The translations under genes were made by a program, and so were the position numbers. Source: Typhlomys cinereus (Eukaryota > Chordata > Mammalia > Rodentia > Platacanthomyidae). From it: a stretch of 64,000 bases of DNA. Below the pieces are notes generated by a model that worked only from the letters and a program-made list of their open reading frames with translations, was not told the DNA's origin and ran no database searches. This document shows positions 43,801 through 56,369 of this stretch, piece after piece (the first letter of the stretch is position 1; each line of letters starts with the position of its first letter). The stretch spans positions 496,001 to 560,000 of the forward strand of contig JALPQD010000247.1 of assembly GCA_023101885.1 (NCBI GenBank), read 5' to 3'.

Positions 43801-45699
43801 TATTGTACATCTTCTTTCGATAGTATGCTTGGCAAATGTATACTTCTCTGCCCCACATTCAGTGCTACATATATCCCTCCCACTCATGCGTGCTAAATTC
43901 CTGTAACATAATGTCCTTGAAAAACATGGCAGAGAGGCTGTAGCATGACTCTCAACCTCACCAGGGAGAATAAAGATGGTGAGAGGAAGGTCATTATCCA
44001 GAAATCAAGAAAAGACTAGGTGACAGAGTCAGTTGGGACCTTTACCTTGAGGTTTGGTGTCAGACTGTGAGAAAAAAATTTGTTAAATTACGAAAATGTA
44101 CCTCTGCTCTTGATTATTGATACTGACAGTGATTGGCATATAAATTTTTTGCCTGGTGACTTAAATGCTAGTAAAGGGAAAGAAAAGCGTTCAACATTTT
44201 GTTGAGGCAACTTCTTTCTTAATACTCTACAAGGTAGCTCAATTTGTTGTGCTTTTCTACCAGGGACAAATGGGAGAGTGATTTGCTTACTTTGCTTTCT
44301 TTACCCATCAGTTTTGTGACATTGGTCTCACCATGCTTTAGCATTAAACTCACAGCTATTGCGGGTAGCCTTCAATTATCCAAGCTTATACAAGAGACTA
44401 TTAACAGAGATAATACAATTAATGAAATAATCTGTTTAGAGTTTTGTGCACATCCAGTCTACTGACTAAATTCCAAAGATCTTCCTAATGATGGCAGTCT
44501 TAAGGAGTCAAACCAATGCCACCATGAAGGAGAAGCAAGGTGTAGCAAATTCTGATGTCTTATTCTTGCCCTGTTTGATATTAATCTCTAAGAGATTTTC
44601 TTTGTGTAATTATCTCAGATAAGACTGGAAACTCTTTCAGTCTCATATGTAGTCAAATTCTCAAAGCATTCATTATTAAAGGATAATATGCACAATTGAG
44701 AGAAACACAAGCTAATGTAACCATGGGTTGTGTAAAGTATGTGGCTTCTAAAGTGACAAGTGTGCTGTAGTTAAAAGCAATAATCAATAAGTGATTTCCC
44801 TAAGATTACATGTTCAAGGAATACCCAAACTGATATAAGATTCCTTATGTTCACTCCTATATTTCTATTAGGATTCTTGAAAACTCATAGTGCTATAGGG
44901 AAAGTGATATATAGATTTCCAAATATCCAGGAAGAAAATCAGCAAATTTATCTTCTCTTATTTTATGCAGTATGATATAGGGTACTTTACTTGACCTCTT
45001 TGGTGGTAGTTTTCATAATCATTAAAAGACTCCACTACTGAATTACATCACACATTAAAAAGATCCAGATTAAAATATTTTAATAAAAAAGATGCATAAT
45101 GTAGTTACCTAAATTGTCAAAAAGCTACCATTTCATAGCAATCCTTCGAATCATAACGTTTATCATTGAAGGAACTGTAGCTCTTTGAAGTCACACTGTT
45201 ATATGTCTCACTTAGGATTTAATTGCAGTGTCACCTATAACAGACAGACTGAAAATACTGATAACACAAATTCACAATTGATCTAAGATCTTTTTCAATG
45301 CTTCTTGTTGTGTAAATACTTTTATAGGAACTGTTAATGGACAGTTTTTGCGATTACTCTTGAGAACTGTGTTTTCAGGTGTACAAGCTATCCAAAGCTC
45401 AAAGTGTTCTTTTCCAAAATATCGCCTAATCAAGCTGTTTCTTTCTTTCCCTCTGTATTGAAATGGGAAGCACATGTGCTTTCTGGCACCTCTTTTGATC
45501 TATTTCCTTCATGTCACACTGACAGACTCTTAATTACCAGGGTTCCTTGGTCCTTTTGTAGCAAAGCATCGTGACATTTTTATTCTCATGTCATTCTTCC
45601 AAGGCCATTATTTAGTGTTCAGTCAGAAGAGAGGAGATAGGACTCAACCCCAGGGATTTTACATTTTAGCTTTGCAGGTTTTTCTTCCATCTGTGAAAG
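43801..45699. other. AT-rich single-copy-looking sequence, nothing recognised
   Basis: No repeat or gene recognised. The short minus-strand frame at 45272-45475 has no motif. Confidence 0.4.
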
Positions 45700-45920
45700 G
45701 TAAATGCTGGATTGGGCTCTGAGACCTATGTCAAAAAGAGGAGGGCCCAGAGGAAAATCAGACATGCACAAGAAAGGACTCTCTGGGAATTGGGGTGGGA
45801 GGCACTGGGGGATGGGGAGGGAGAGGGGTGGGGAGGGGGAGCAGGGGGTACGGGGGGAGGAGGAAGGAGGGAGGGAACTGGTGTACCTAATAAGTTAGTA
45901 TGAGCTGAAATAAAAAAAAA
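45700..45920 (+). mobile_element. Severely 5'-truncated LINE-1 3' end
   Basis: AGGAGGGCCCAGAGGAAAATCAGACATGCACAAGAAAGGACTCTCTGGGAATTGGGG, the G-rich block and GTGTACCTAATAAGTTAGTATGAGCTGAAAT plus an A run are the LINE-1 terminus. The left edge is indistinct; no clear target duplication was found. Confidence 0.82.
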
Positions 45921-47375
45921 TTGTGGATTTGGGAGATTATTATCCTCTTTGTCCTGAACATGTTAGCTGTATTTATGGTCTATCTTTCTAAATTCAGCAC
46001 CGGAATAGAATCTAATGATAATGCAGACAGGACTCAAAAAGTGTAATTTAATTGTAGGTATGAAATGAAGGTGTGCAATAATCACAACAACCTCAGATAC
46101 CAGGAGGAAAATATGTGATGCATTTTGTGAAGAATTTATATTGTTGACATTTCTAAGGCTGCCAATAGGAATCCATGTTGTTGAAACTGCTTACCTGATT
46201 AAAGTAATCTCAATTTATCCTAATATATCCTATGCTATTTGTGAGGAAAACAGTTTCTTTTGACTTGATACCAAGCACCTCTTACTGAATTGATCTGTGG
46301 AGATTTACTTCAATGAAATGAGTTTGCTTTCCATGACAAAACCCAGCAGACCTAGGGATTTTTGACGGACCCAGACTCAAAAGAATGATTCAGCTGTGCA
46401 TTGGTTTATCTATTTCAGGTTTAGACTTTCAAATAATATTTCAAAGGCAAGAATGCTCTAGGATCCCAGTGTAATCACTATAACTTTTGAATCTTTTTCA
46501 AATCCCCAGTAACAAGTGATGTCCCAGCACAGCAGTGACTGCACTTTTGCATTTGCTAGGAGAAAGCCCTTGGATAAGGTGAACAGTGAACCTAATAAAA
46601 AGTACCTTGTTCAAAATGAAGCAATCTGCAATGCCAGATTTTGAGATTTTTTTGATAAATTTGACAAGCTAAATAAGTTTGGCCATTCCCTTTCCTTGAA
46701 AGACTGTATATATTTGATAAAAGGACATTGTCTCATTTCTCTATTCGAGCATTGTGATGATATCTTACTCTTTATTTGGTCAACTAAATATGATGTATTT
46801 TTGTGACTTCAATTTACATTTATTGATTGTCACTGAAGACTAGATATTTTATATTCATGTAATGACTTATGCCTATTATTCCTTGAATGTTACCTTGCTT
46901 TTTATTTTTGCTTCTGTGCTTTCTGTCCAAGTTCAATTACAGTTAACTGTCAGTTTAGGTAAACAAAATTTGCACCAATATTCCATCTTATGATTATACT
47001 ATACTTCAATGAAAATACACACAGAAAAGAAAGGAGATAGGAATTCTAGAATCTCTCAGATTCACAGTAAGAAATCAAGTGTTCTCAGTCATATTGATTT
47101 TGACACTATGTGTACTCCTTTTTTCAGTCCTTCACAGATCTGCTAATGACCATCTCTTTACTGAGAGAAGCTCAAAGGAACATTCCTTCTGTACAAATGA
47201 CTTGAATGTCTTTAGAGCATTGTTGATTTGAAATAAAAGTACATAGAAATAGACAGCCCACAGTAATATTGCTTCAACTATTATCATATGAAGGAGAAAC
47301 CAACATGAGCTAGTTGTTATTAAAACAGAAATGAGAAAAGGAACTGTTTCTTTAAATGAACATCTGCCATTTAAA
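45921..47375. other. AT-rich single-copy-looking sequence, nothing recognised
   Basis: No repeat, exon or RNA gene recognised. Confidence 0.4.
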
Positions 47376-47387
47376 AAATTATTTCAT

Positions 47388-47616
47388 GGTTGGAGAGATG
47401 GATCAGGGGTTAAGATTCTGCCTCACAAGCAGAAGGTCCTGAGTTGGGACGCCAAGTCCCATGTAAAAATGCCAGGAAAAAACGGTGGCAAACTATACTT
47501 CCTGCCTGGTGAGCAGAGTATTGGGAAATTCCAGAGCAAAGCAAGGAGGTAGAAGCAATCCAGGATGATTGCTGAGGTCACCGTTAGTCTTCCACAGGAA
47601 CACACAGTATCCTCTG

Positions 47617-47663
<47 letters not shown>

Positions 47664-47735
47664 TAAATAAATAAATAAATAAATAAATAAATACATAAAT
47701 AAATAAATAAAGCAAGCAAACAAGCACGCTAAAAT
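47388..47735 (+). mobile_element. tRNA-derived SINE (older subfamily) with (CA)n and (AAAT)n tail
   Basis: Head GGTTGGAGAGATGGATCAGGGG and body as in 5648-5927, then a CA tract (47620-47660), then about 12 AAAT units interrupted once (47661-47711). The duplication AAATTATTTCAT lies at 47376-47387 and 47736-47747. Confidence 0.92.
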
Positions 47736-47747
47736 AAATTATTTCAT

Positions 47748-49347
47748 CTTGCTTTTAATGGATCTCTAGCTCATGACATTATTATGCTTTTTAACCACTT
47801 GTCATGTACATGTATTTCGCATTAATTAATTTCTTTTTCCTTTAGGATTCATGAGGTTTACCTTAGTTTCTGCAAATAAATCTCACAAGGGATCCTGCTT
47901 GATAGAATACCGATATTCCAACAGTTTGAGAGTTCAATAGTTTATCAGGCTTTCTTATTAATCTTACCTGAATAACTACAAAATATACAGCATCTTTATA
48001 TTAGCACAAGTAGGCAAGCATCCATTTTTCTTCTCATTTACAGCACTTTATTTACTCTCATGTTCAGTATTCTTTGATGATATGAGACTCACAGATATTT
48101 GCCACATTGGGCAGAACTGCTATTCCACTTCAACAACATGGAGCACATTTAGATAATGAAACAGATAACAAATTTTATGATTGTTTTGCTAAATTTGTTT
48201 TGAAATTTCAGATTTATTTTGAATTGTATACTGTAAACTTCTAAGTTACATTTTATTATGAGCCACTTAGTCAAGAGTATTTATAACAGCAAAATTCTTT
48301 GTGTCTATACAGGAAAAATTAAAGAATTATTTATGTTATTAATTCAGGACATCCATATTTGGAATATATAAGCTTTGGAAATCAAAAAAATTGTAAAGTT
48401 TATTCTTATTTTAAGTTTGCATACATAAGCACATTGCAAAGAATGCCAAAGTGTCAGCTATTGTAAATGAAGCAGTCCATCATATTAAACATTTGATTTG
48501 CTACTTAAAATTACTGGATCATTTTGTTTTGCCAACAATGAACTAATATACAACATAATCTATAACATAAAGAGCTATGAGCTGACTAAAAGGTACACCT
48601 GCATTCCATTTCCATTCTTATTTACTAGTGAGTTCCACACTATATCTTACCTGCAGTTACTATAACAGTGTTCCTTAGATCTTCCCATTGTTTCACATTT
48701 TAAAATTTTAGAAAGACAAATCAGATCGCATTCTGTAACATCTGTCAACAAGCAAATATTCTGTATGCATTTGCAGAATTAAAGACATAAAGCTAGAGAG
48801 CAAAATATAATGAATAACATTCTCAATTACCAAGGAATAAAAAAGTAAATGTTGGAATATATAGTTTGAAGCTTTCATTAACTTATATTTCCTTGACATC
48901 TCAGGCTGTCTGTGAATTTTCATTCTCTGTAAATGATTGCTATCCTTTCCTTCTAGAAAATATACAAGTTTGATGATTACTGAAATTTCAGGAAGTTTTA
49001 TATAGCATTACTTTACATCTCTAATAAGTAAATTCAAGTCTATTTGAAATTTTATCCATTATTGTTGGCCTTTGCATTCTTTTCATTGTCTTGAAGTGTT
49101 CGGGTGATTACACAATGTATTTTGATAAAAAGGAAGTTCAGTCTGCTCGATTTCACCCACTGGATGGCATGCCCATGCCATAACACTTGTCACATTGATT
49201 GATTTTTTGAAATTTTCTGTATGAGGTTGAAGCTTCCCTTTGAGTTTCTCATGCTGAAGAATAGAGACAGCATGGATTCTGTCATGTTAGCCAAAGCAAC
49301 ATTTCAACTTTTACTGGAGAACAAAAGAATCGGTGACATATTTGAAC
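47748..49347. other. AT-rich sequence, nothing recognised
   Basis: No gene or repeat family recognised. Confidence 0.42.
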
Positions 49348-49363
49348 AGGAACAATATCTCTT

Positions 49364-49412
49364 TTTTAAATTTTTTATATTAGTACTATTTATTCAATTG
49401 TGCATGTATGCG

Positions 49413-49457
<45 letters not shown>

Positions 49458-49619
49458 ACCACGGGCGAATTCAGGAACCACCATGGACCACCTCCACCTC
49501 CTCCTTGTTTACTCTTCCCTGGGATTCATAGGCTTCCCCCTACAAGGATCTAGGATCCGAACTCAGGACCTTCCATCTGCAAGGCAGAGGCTTAACTCCT
49601 GAGCCACCTCTCCAGCCCC
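49364..49619 (-). mobile_element. tRNA-derived SINE (younger subfamily), perfect 16-base duplication
   Basis: The minus strand reads GGGGCTGGAGAGGTGGCTCAG, a B-box-like GAGTTCGGATCC, the body with GGTGGTCCATGGTGGTTCC and a TG/CA tract with A-rich tail. AGGAACAATATCTCTT brackets it (49348-49363, 49620-49635). The body has lost a segment of about 40 bases relative to 50000-50311. Confidence 0.94.
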
Positions 49620-49999
49620 AGGAACAATATCTCTTGGCAACATTCCTTAATCACTGCTCTTAAAAACCAAATGGAAAATGTTCCGCTGTCAGATTTTGCA
49701 ATGTACTGCTGGAAAGTCAAAGTGTAAGAACCTATGTCTAACCCAGCTCTTTCAGAAGAAATGATCAAAACAACCTCACTTTCCCTCCCATAACTGCTAT
49801 GTGCTACATTTCTAGTGAAGGGAAAAGCAATGTCTTATCCTAAACTAGTCCCTCAATGCTGCATCTTGTGTCCTTAAAGGGCCATAATTCACCCAGCTCT
49901 TCAAGCAGGAAATTTAGGAGATATTGTTGTCTCCTCTATATTTCCCACAGATTTCCTTTATTGTAGCACAGCATCATAATTACCAAATTTTGAATTCTT

Positions 50000-50073
50000 T
50001 TTTTTAAATTTTTTTATTATTATTATTTATTCAACTGTGCGCATGTATGTGCGTGCGCGTGTGTCTGTGTGTG

Positions 50074-50111
<38 letters not shown>

Positions 50112-50311
50112 ACCACGGACGAATTCGCGAACCACCATGGACGCCTCCACCTCCTTCTGCCCCGGGATTCACAGGCTCCGCCCTACCAGGACCAGAAGCG
50201 CAGGCCGCCCCCGCTTCCGCCTGGCGTCTATACTTGGGATCTGGGATCCGAACTTAGGACCTACCGCCTGCAAGACGGAGGCTTAACCTCTGAGCCACCT
50301 CTCCAGCCCGC
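50000..50311 (-). mobile_element. tRNA-derived SINE (younger subfamily), perfect 15-base duplication
   Basis: Well-preserved copy: minus-strand head CGGGCTGGAGAGGTGGCTCAG, B-box region, CpG-containing body (GGAGGCGTCCATGGTGGTTCG), TG/CA tract, A-rich tail. AAATTTTGAATTCTT stands at 49985-49999 and 50312-50326. Its head end (from 50246) was later copied in a tandem duplication. Confidence 0.94.
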
Positions 50312-51203
50312 AAATTTTGAATTCTTAATTTTTCAAATCAGTATAGGATGTTCCACTTTCATGATGCCTTCTTATGTAAATAACATCATTGTACATAATG
50401 ACTAAAATAATTGACATTCTAGCTTAATTTTTTCGCTTTAAGTTTCTATTTCTCTCTTTTCCTCATATCAAGTAAAATTTGCAAATATTATCCTTCACTG
50501 TATCATGTCACAAAATATGTCTTACTATTCACCAAGTTGTACAAGAAGGAAGACTTAAAATTTCTTTGTTTTTTTTTACCACCCACATCCCATTCATCAC
50601 AAAGTCATTTATTTTTACTAAAAAATAGCAAATGTATATTTTCTTTTTAACTAATACCATCTACATAATCTGGGTCATGTTATCCTTGCAGGGTCTCATT
50701 TAATTTCTCAATGTAATTTAAATCATCCGAACTTAGGACCTACCGCCTGCAAGACGGAGGCTTAACCTCTGAGCCACCTCTCCAGCCCGCAAATTTTGAA
50801 TTCTTAATTTTTCAAATCAGTATAGGATGTTCCACTTTCATGATGCCTTCTTATGTAAATAACATCATTGTACATAATGACTAAAATAATTGACATTCTA
50901 GCTTAATTTTTTCGCTTTAAGTTTCTATTTCTCTCTTTTCCTCATATCAAGTAAAATTTGCAAATATTATCCTTCACTGCATCATGTCACAAAATATGTC
51001 TTACTATTCACCAAGTTGTACAAGAAGGAAGACTTAAAATTTCTTTGTTTTTTTTTACCACCCACATCCCATTCATCACAAAGTCATTTATTTTTACTAA
51101 AAAATAGCAAATGTATATTTTCTTTTTAACTAATACCATCTACATAATCTGGGTCATGTTATCCTTGCAGGGTCTCATTTAATTTCTCAATGTAATTTAA
51201 ATC
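50246..51203. repeat. Two-copy 479-base tandem duplication
   Basis: 50246-50724 is repeated as 50725-51203 with, by eye, one substitution (T at about 50500, C in the second copy). The unit begins inside the SINE (ATCCGAACTTAGG) and ends in single-copy DNA (TTTAAATC). The shared AT at the breakpoints suggests microhomology. The second copy therefore carries only the first ~65 bases of the SINE head and no tail. Confidence 0.97.
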
Positions 51204-51340
51204 ATAAAGAGGAAAGAGAGACTCTGTAATTGAGACATATAAAGGAAAACGTCTTAACTAGATGATCAAGGCTAGAGTCTCTATCGTTTAGAAGCTTTGA
51301 CATATTGTGCCTGCTGATATGATAAAAAGAGACAGGCATA

Positions 51341-52071
51341 GGGCATATAGTCTAGCAGATAAAAAGTAATCATTTTGCAAATGGGTAATGGACCCCGCCC
51401 TCAGTGAGGTTTCCTACTCTTATTACATCTACCCTTGAATGTGCTATTACAACAAGACTCCAGTTTAACAGCTTTTTGTCTCTGGCCAGGGGGTGACATA
51501 CAGTGCCCAGCAGAATGGAGTGAAGGGAATTGCAGGAGCAGCAAAACTGCAAAGAAAATCAACAAACCACAATCCAGAACTTCAGAGACTCTATATCAAT
51601 CACATAGAACTAGGACAGCCTAATCTCTCCCCATCCTGGAGCTCAGGGACATTTGTGGAAGAGGGGGCGGTAAGATTGTAAGAGCAAAAGGATGGGAGGA
51701 GCAACGATTTGCAAGATTCTCAACAATAGTTGGGGCCAAAGCAATCATAATGGAACTTTGCATGCCCTGCGCAATGTCCAGCGCACTGTTTCCCTCATAA
51801 AGTCTAGCATCTGTTAAGGGCACCGAGACCCCTGGAGGCAAGGGATTGACAGCCATAGTAGTAATCTTATGCTTAAGGGGAACAAGAGAAAGGGCTTATG
51901 GAAATGCCACTGGGTCCTTATATGTCATCGGAGAGGAGGACCCAGTGGAGAGTTAGGCGCACACAATAAAGGACTCTCTGGGAATTGGGGGGGAGACACT
52001 GGGGGAAGGGGAGGGGGGAGGGAGGGAACTGGTAAAAAATTTTAAAATGTATAATTAAATTTTTAATAAAA
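51341..52071 (+). mobile_element. LINE-1 3' end of the TTTTAAAATGTATAATT type, 17-base duplication
   Basis: It starts GGGCATATAGTCTAGCAG, runs through the G-rich block at 51985-52030 and ends GGTAAAAAATTTTAAAATGTATAATTAAATTTTTAAT + A run. AAAAAGAGACAGGCATA flanks it (51324-51340, 52072-52088). The terminus matches the nested LINE-1 at 13026-13990 and differs from the GTTTGTATGAGC type, so two LINE-1 3'-end types coexist. Confidence 0.95.
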
Positions 52072-52191
52072 AAAAAGAGACAGGCATAAAATGATTCTGT
52101 GGCATTCATGTTAAAATTAATAACTTTAATCTAAACTTAAAGAATACATCAAGTAATTGTAAATTGAACGTTCTACAAAATAATTGACTGA

Positions 52192-52596
52192 AGATACTCC
52201 ACACAAGTTAGGGTCGAAGCAATCATAATTGGACTTTCCATGCCCTGCGCAATGTCCAACACACTATTGTCCCCACAAAGTCTAGCATTTGCTAAAAGCA
52301 CCAAGATCCTTGGAGGCAAGGGATTGACAACCAAAATAGTGTTCCTATGCTTAAGGGGAACACAGGAAAGGGTTCAGGGAAATGCCGCTGGGTCCTTGTA
52401 TGTCATCAGAGAGGAGGACACAGAGGACAGTCAGGCATGCACATTAAAGGATTCTCTGGGGATTGGGGGAGGGGACGCACTGCGGGGTGGGGAGGGAGGG
52501 GTAAGGGGAGGGTGAGCAGAGGGGTGGGGGGAGGAGGAGGGAGGGAGGGAACCAGTGTACCTATTAAGTTTGTATGAGCGGAGATAATAAAAAAAT
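52192..52596 (+). mobile_element. 5'-truncated LINE-1 3' end with target duplication
   Basis: AGATACTCCACACAAGTTAGGG start, G-rich block at 52460-52550, then GTGTACCTATTAAGTTTGTATGAGCGG and an A-rich tail. ATAATTGACTGA (52180-52191) and ATAATTGATTGA (52597-52608) form a 12-base duplication with one mismatch. It lies 120 bases from the preceding LINE-1. Confidence 0.9.
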
Positions 52597-52934
52597 ATAA
52601 TTGATTGATACTCTTGATTTTGAAATTTAAATATATATATAAAACAACAATGAAGAGCTGTTCCTAAATGTCAAAACTTTAAGATAAATCGAATATTGAG
52701 ATATTCTCACTAAAATGCAGAATAATGTGGTAGACACAGAGAAACATCACAATGTGAGATTTATGTCAAAAAATAAAAGGCATAAATAATATAATGAATA
52801 AATTTTAGAAATATCTGCATAATAATATTATTATTATGGAGATTTATTTCCTGACCTTTGTAACCATATTATCATTTGTGTGATAGGGAACTAAAGAAAG
52901 TAAGTTAAAATGCGTGAAAAAACTTTATGTTCCA

Positions 52935-53430
52935 GGCAGTAAGAATGCAAGAGCCTAAAGGTGGGGAGGTCCACTGGCCACCAGGACATTCCACTCAAGG
53001 CAGAGCTGTTCCATCCAGGAACTTACAACAATGAGACTTAGCCTCACCAGACTTTCTCTGTGGCTGGTATATCAACATTCCCCATTGACTAGTGAGGAAC
53101 TCAGAAGAAATAATTACATGCAGTGGTGAATCTTAAGGGTTAAGCCTAGACAAGTGAAGGGGAGTGGTAGGGCCCCTATTGGTGTGCCTACCCGAGGAAG
53201 GACCATTTAATCTACACAGAGGCCTATGCCCACAATAGAGCAGACAACCTGAAGGGAACCCTGGGGCCCACAGAAGCAGACAAGAAGGAGTGTGTGGAAG
53301 GAGAGGTATGGGTCAGCGAAAGGAGAGGAGGGTGAGGAAGGAAATAGGAGGGAAGGAGAGGGAAAAGAAGGGGAGTAGAGAAAACCACTGATTATGTTTG
53401 TAAAACTAGAAAAATTAAAAAAAAAAGAAA
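52935..53430 (+). mobile_element. Old LINE-1 3' UTR
   Basis: CCACTGGCCACCAGGACATTCC … GGGGCCCACAGAAGCAGACAAG, then a G/A-rich block and TTTGTAAAACTAGAAAAATTAAAAAAAAAA. It is the sense version of the older family seen antisense at 40345-41578. Confidence 0.75.
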
Positions 53431-54210
53431 GAAAGCTGTCTGCTCTGTTTTAAAAGGTTTAGAACCTAAGACCCCATTGCCAGCCTTGGTATCTTCCCAG
53501 GTCACATACCTCTCAGAACCCCACAATCCTGCCCTCAGTCCTGGGACAACATTAAATATAAGGAGTTAGTCGCCCTCAGCACGCACCAAGACACCACTGC
53601 TTTTTTATCAGTCCTGAAACCTTTCACTGACAAACACATGGTGTAGGAAAGACTCCAGCTACTCTCATTCAGAACCAGTAGGCAACTTCAGGCCCATCCC
53701 AGTCACCAGCCTGCTTTTCCTTTGGACCTGAGAACACAGATGCTAGTAATATTGGCCTGGGACTAGGCCTTGTAAGAATCCTGAACGCCTCAGCTCTACT
53801 CCCTCAAGATTTCCTCAAGCTGCTCATTTTCTCCACACTACCTAGGAATCCTATCTCTGTAGACTAAATATTCATAATCAAAACAACCAGTATTATAACT
53901 TCAGATATCCACATTCCATTATAAAAACACAAGCAATAAAACATGCATCCCCTGTACACACATACAAAATCTCCAATCTTATATAATGGTTCCAAAGGAA
54001 AACTACTTACATGAATTTTAAGATGCAGAAATCAATGGTGTGATGCTAAATACATTCAACAAGTTGAAAGCATGTAAAATACACAGATAAACACAGGAAT
54101 GGGGGAAGCTGTATGGGAGCCGAATTCTAATGAGATAGGGAAAGGGGAAAAAGAAAGATAGCTATACAGAGGAAGAAAGACAAAATACGATTCTCTCATG
54201 TGCAGAATAC
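53431..54210. other. Balanced-composition sequence, not recognised
   Basis: It begins right after the old LINE-1 tail. Composition is less AT-rich than elsewhere, but there is no long frame (53440-53860 has many stops) and no repeat I can name. It could be an old LINE-1 5' region or a processed pseudogene fragment. Confidence 0.3.
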
Positions 54211-54212
54211 AA

Positions 54213-54258
<46 letters not shown>

Positions 54259-54327
54259 TGTGTCTGTGTCTCTGTCTGTGTCTCTATCTCTGTCTCTGTC
54301 CCTGTCTCTATGTGTGTGTGTGTCTGT
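54213..54327. repeat. (TG)n followed by irregular GTCTCT repeats
   Basis: About 22 TG units pass into GTGTCTCTGTCT-type hexamer variants and back to TG. The Cys-Val and His-Thr frames are artefacts. Confidence 0.94.
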
Positions 54328-55435
54328 GATATGAAAGCAGAAAAGATGTTTTGGGGGAGAGTAGTAGGGTCAGCACAAGGAGGAAAGGTTAGGAGAGAGC
54401 AGTGTGGTGAACAAAAAAAAAGGAAGATATAATAATATATATGCACGAATGTATGAAAATGAAATGTGTGGCAAAAAATTACTAAAAAGAGAAAAGTTTT
54501 GAGCATATAAAATATTATAATGTGAAGACTGGGGTACCTGTTGAGCTTGAATGATTAGAAAAAAATAAAATGTGGGAGAAAAAATATTGTAATGTGAGTC
54601 ACATTATGATCATTGGTCTAGTATTTTCCAGTCATTTACCAAAGTTTTGAAGGAGGCCAAATAAGAAAATATTATAGGAAGGGATATTATTAATTGATGG
54701 CATCTGAAATAATCAGTCAGTTTTAACATTAAAGTATTTATCCCAATGTGAAACATAACTCCTACTGTATTTATACTTATATATTTAGAAGAATGGAATG
54801 TTTAGCATTTAGATGTTCCACAATTAGTAGACTAGAGTTGTCCTGTTATTTGACTCTGTCAATAGTTAGATAAGGCCAAAATGCCAAGAAAGAGAACAAG
54901 TAGGTCAAAGATCTCATCCATGCTGGGCACCATATTTCTATGATTCTGGGCATGAAACTTGTGGTCTCAGCTGCTGTGCAAGTGCTCTGTCACTGGCCTA
55001 AACTGCTAGTACTCATCTTTGATAAATTGAAATAATATTGCAGGATTAAAAATCATGTAACAAACATAATTCAACTGGTTGGTTCCTCTTCTATTTTCTA
55101 AACTAAATATCACTGAACCAGTGCATAAAACTGAGGACAGAACCATATCACTTTGCCTTTTTGAAATGGGAATTATGTTCAGAAATTCCAGAAAGTGTCA
55201 GAAGTTCATCGCCCTACTTCTTCACTATGTGTAGAGAAAAAGCAGAAACAATAGAAAGTGATACATCTAGAAAAAGATGAAAAAAAATGAAAAAAATTAG
55301 GTATGTAATGGATGAAATTCACCTACTCTACCACAAACTACTCAGTGAACACAAGTTCATTTGTCCTTCTAGTAGGACTTGTCCTATCTGCTGTTTTTCT
55401 TTAAAAAGATGTAATCAATAGTCTTTATTCTTTTT
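54328..55435. other. AT-rich sequence with a possible LINE-1 tail remnant
   Basis: GGTACCTGTTGAGCTTGAATGATTAGAAAAAAATAAAATG (54531-54570) resembles a decayed LINE-1 terminus. The rest is unrecognised. Confidence 0.35.
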
Positions 55436-55585
55436 TAAATTTATTTTATAGTTTATTCTTTGTCAATTTCACATATTTATATAATATATTATAATTATTC
55501 TTTCTCCCACCTCTCTTATCTATTTCCCATCATTAAGAATCTTTCTTGTCTCTCTGTCCCCTAACCCCCACTGGTCTGTAACTTT
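55436..55585 (-). mobile_element. Possible old LINE-1 3' UTR remnant
   Basis: A T-rich start followed by TTTCTCCCACCTCTCTTATCTATTTCCCATC and CCCCTAACCCCCACTGG is compatible with an antisense LINE-1 3' UTR. The match is weak. Confidence 0.4.
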
Positions 55586-55589
55586 TCCT

Positions 55590-55985
55590 TGCAGCTATGA
55601 ACTTGAAACTTTGAAAGTAGACTTCTAGGCAATCCTGTGAGAAATTATCTAGTTAAAGCAGACCTCTAGGCAGGGATATAGGTGATTTTCTTGAATGAAT
55701 AATTGATGTGGGAACACACAATCCGTAATGGGTGAAACTATTCTCTGGACAGATGCATATAGAGAGAATTAGCTAAATATTTAGGAAACCAGCAAACAGA
55801 CATTCCTGCATTGTTCCCTACCCTCTTCTCTTGCTCTGAATTTGATGCAAATCCTTCCTTGGCTCTTGGTTCTCTAACTGCAGTGTCATGATTGACTGTA
55901 ACCTGGAATTATAAACTGAATGAAACTGCCTGTTCACCTAAGTTGTTTGGGACAGGTATTTGTGACAACAATGTACTATGAAATG
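55590..55985 (+). mobile_element. Old MaLR LTR
   Basis: GTGAGAAATTATCT … AATTGATGTGGGAACACACAATCCGTAATGGG … TCTCTTGCTCTGAATTTGATGC … ATTATAAACTGAATGAAACTGCC … AAGTTGTTTGGGACAGGTATTTGTGACAACAATG follows the ORR1-type LTR order, including the late AAATAAACC-like and GTATTTTGTCACAGCAA-like blocks in diverged form. Confidence 0.65.
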
Positions 55986-56019
55986 GAAACACCGTCCCTT
56001 TCTTAGTTTTGTGACTTCT

Positions 56020-56066
56020 GGTTGTTTTGTTTTGTTTTGTTTTGTTTTGTTTTGTTTTGTTTTTGG
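56020..56066. repeat. (TTTTG)n pentanucleotide repeat
   Basis: About nine TTTTG units immediately downstream of the old MaLR LTR. Confidence 0.96.
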
Positions 56067-56314
56067 CACACATGCATTTTAACTAGGGTCAGTTGTGTGA
56101 CAAGTGGGTTGTAATTATCCATCAGAGTCTAGTGGGGTCATGAGTTGAGTTCACAGTTGAAGTTCATATTTTCCTTCACATAGTGTATCAGTACTAAAAA
56201 GTTTCAATAGTGAATTCTGAATTCTTCCTCCTATATCATGGTTTTGCCAGAGCTATATTTGTTTATTTAATTTTGAAACCATTACTGTTTTTAACTTTAT
56301 TTTGCCTCTGTGTT

Positions 56315-56317
<3 letters not shown>

Positions 56318-56369
<52 letters not shown>

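Noticed and set aside
54900..55010. SINE (GCTGGGCACC…GTGCTCTGTCACTGG)
   Set aside because: Resemblance to a tRNA-derived SINE is too weak and no tail or duplication is seen.
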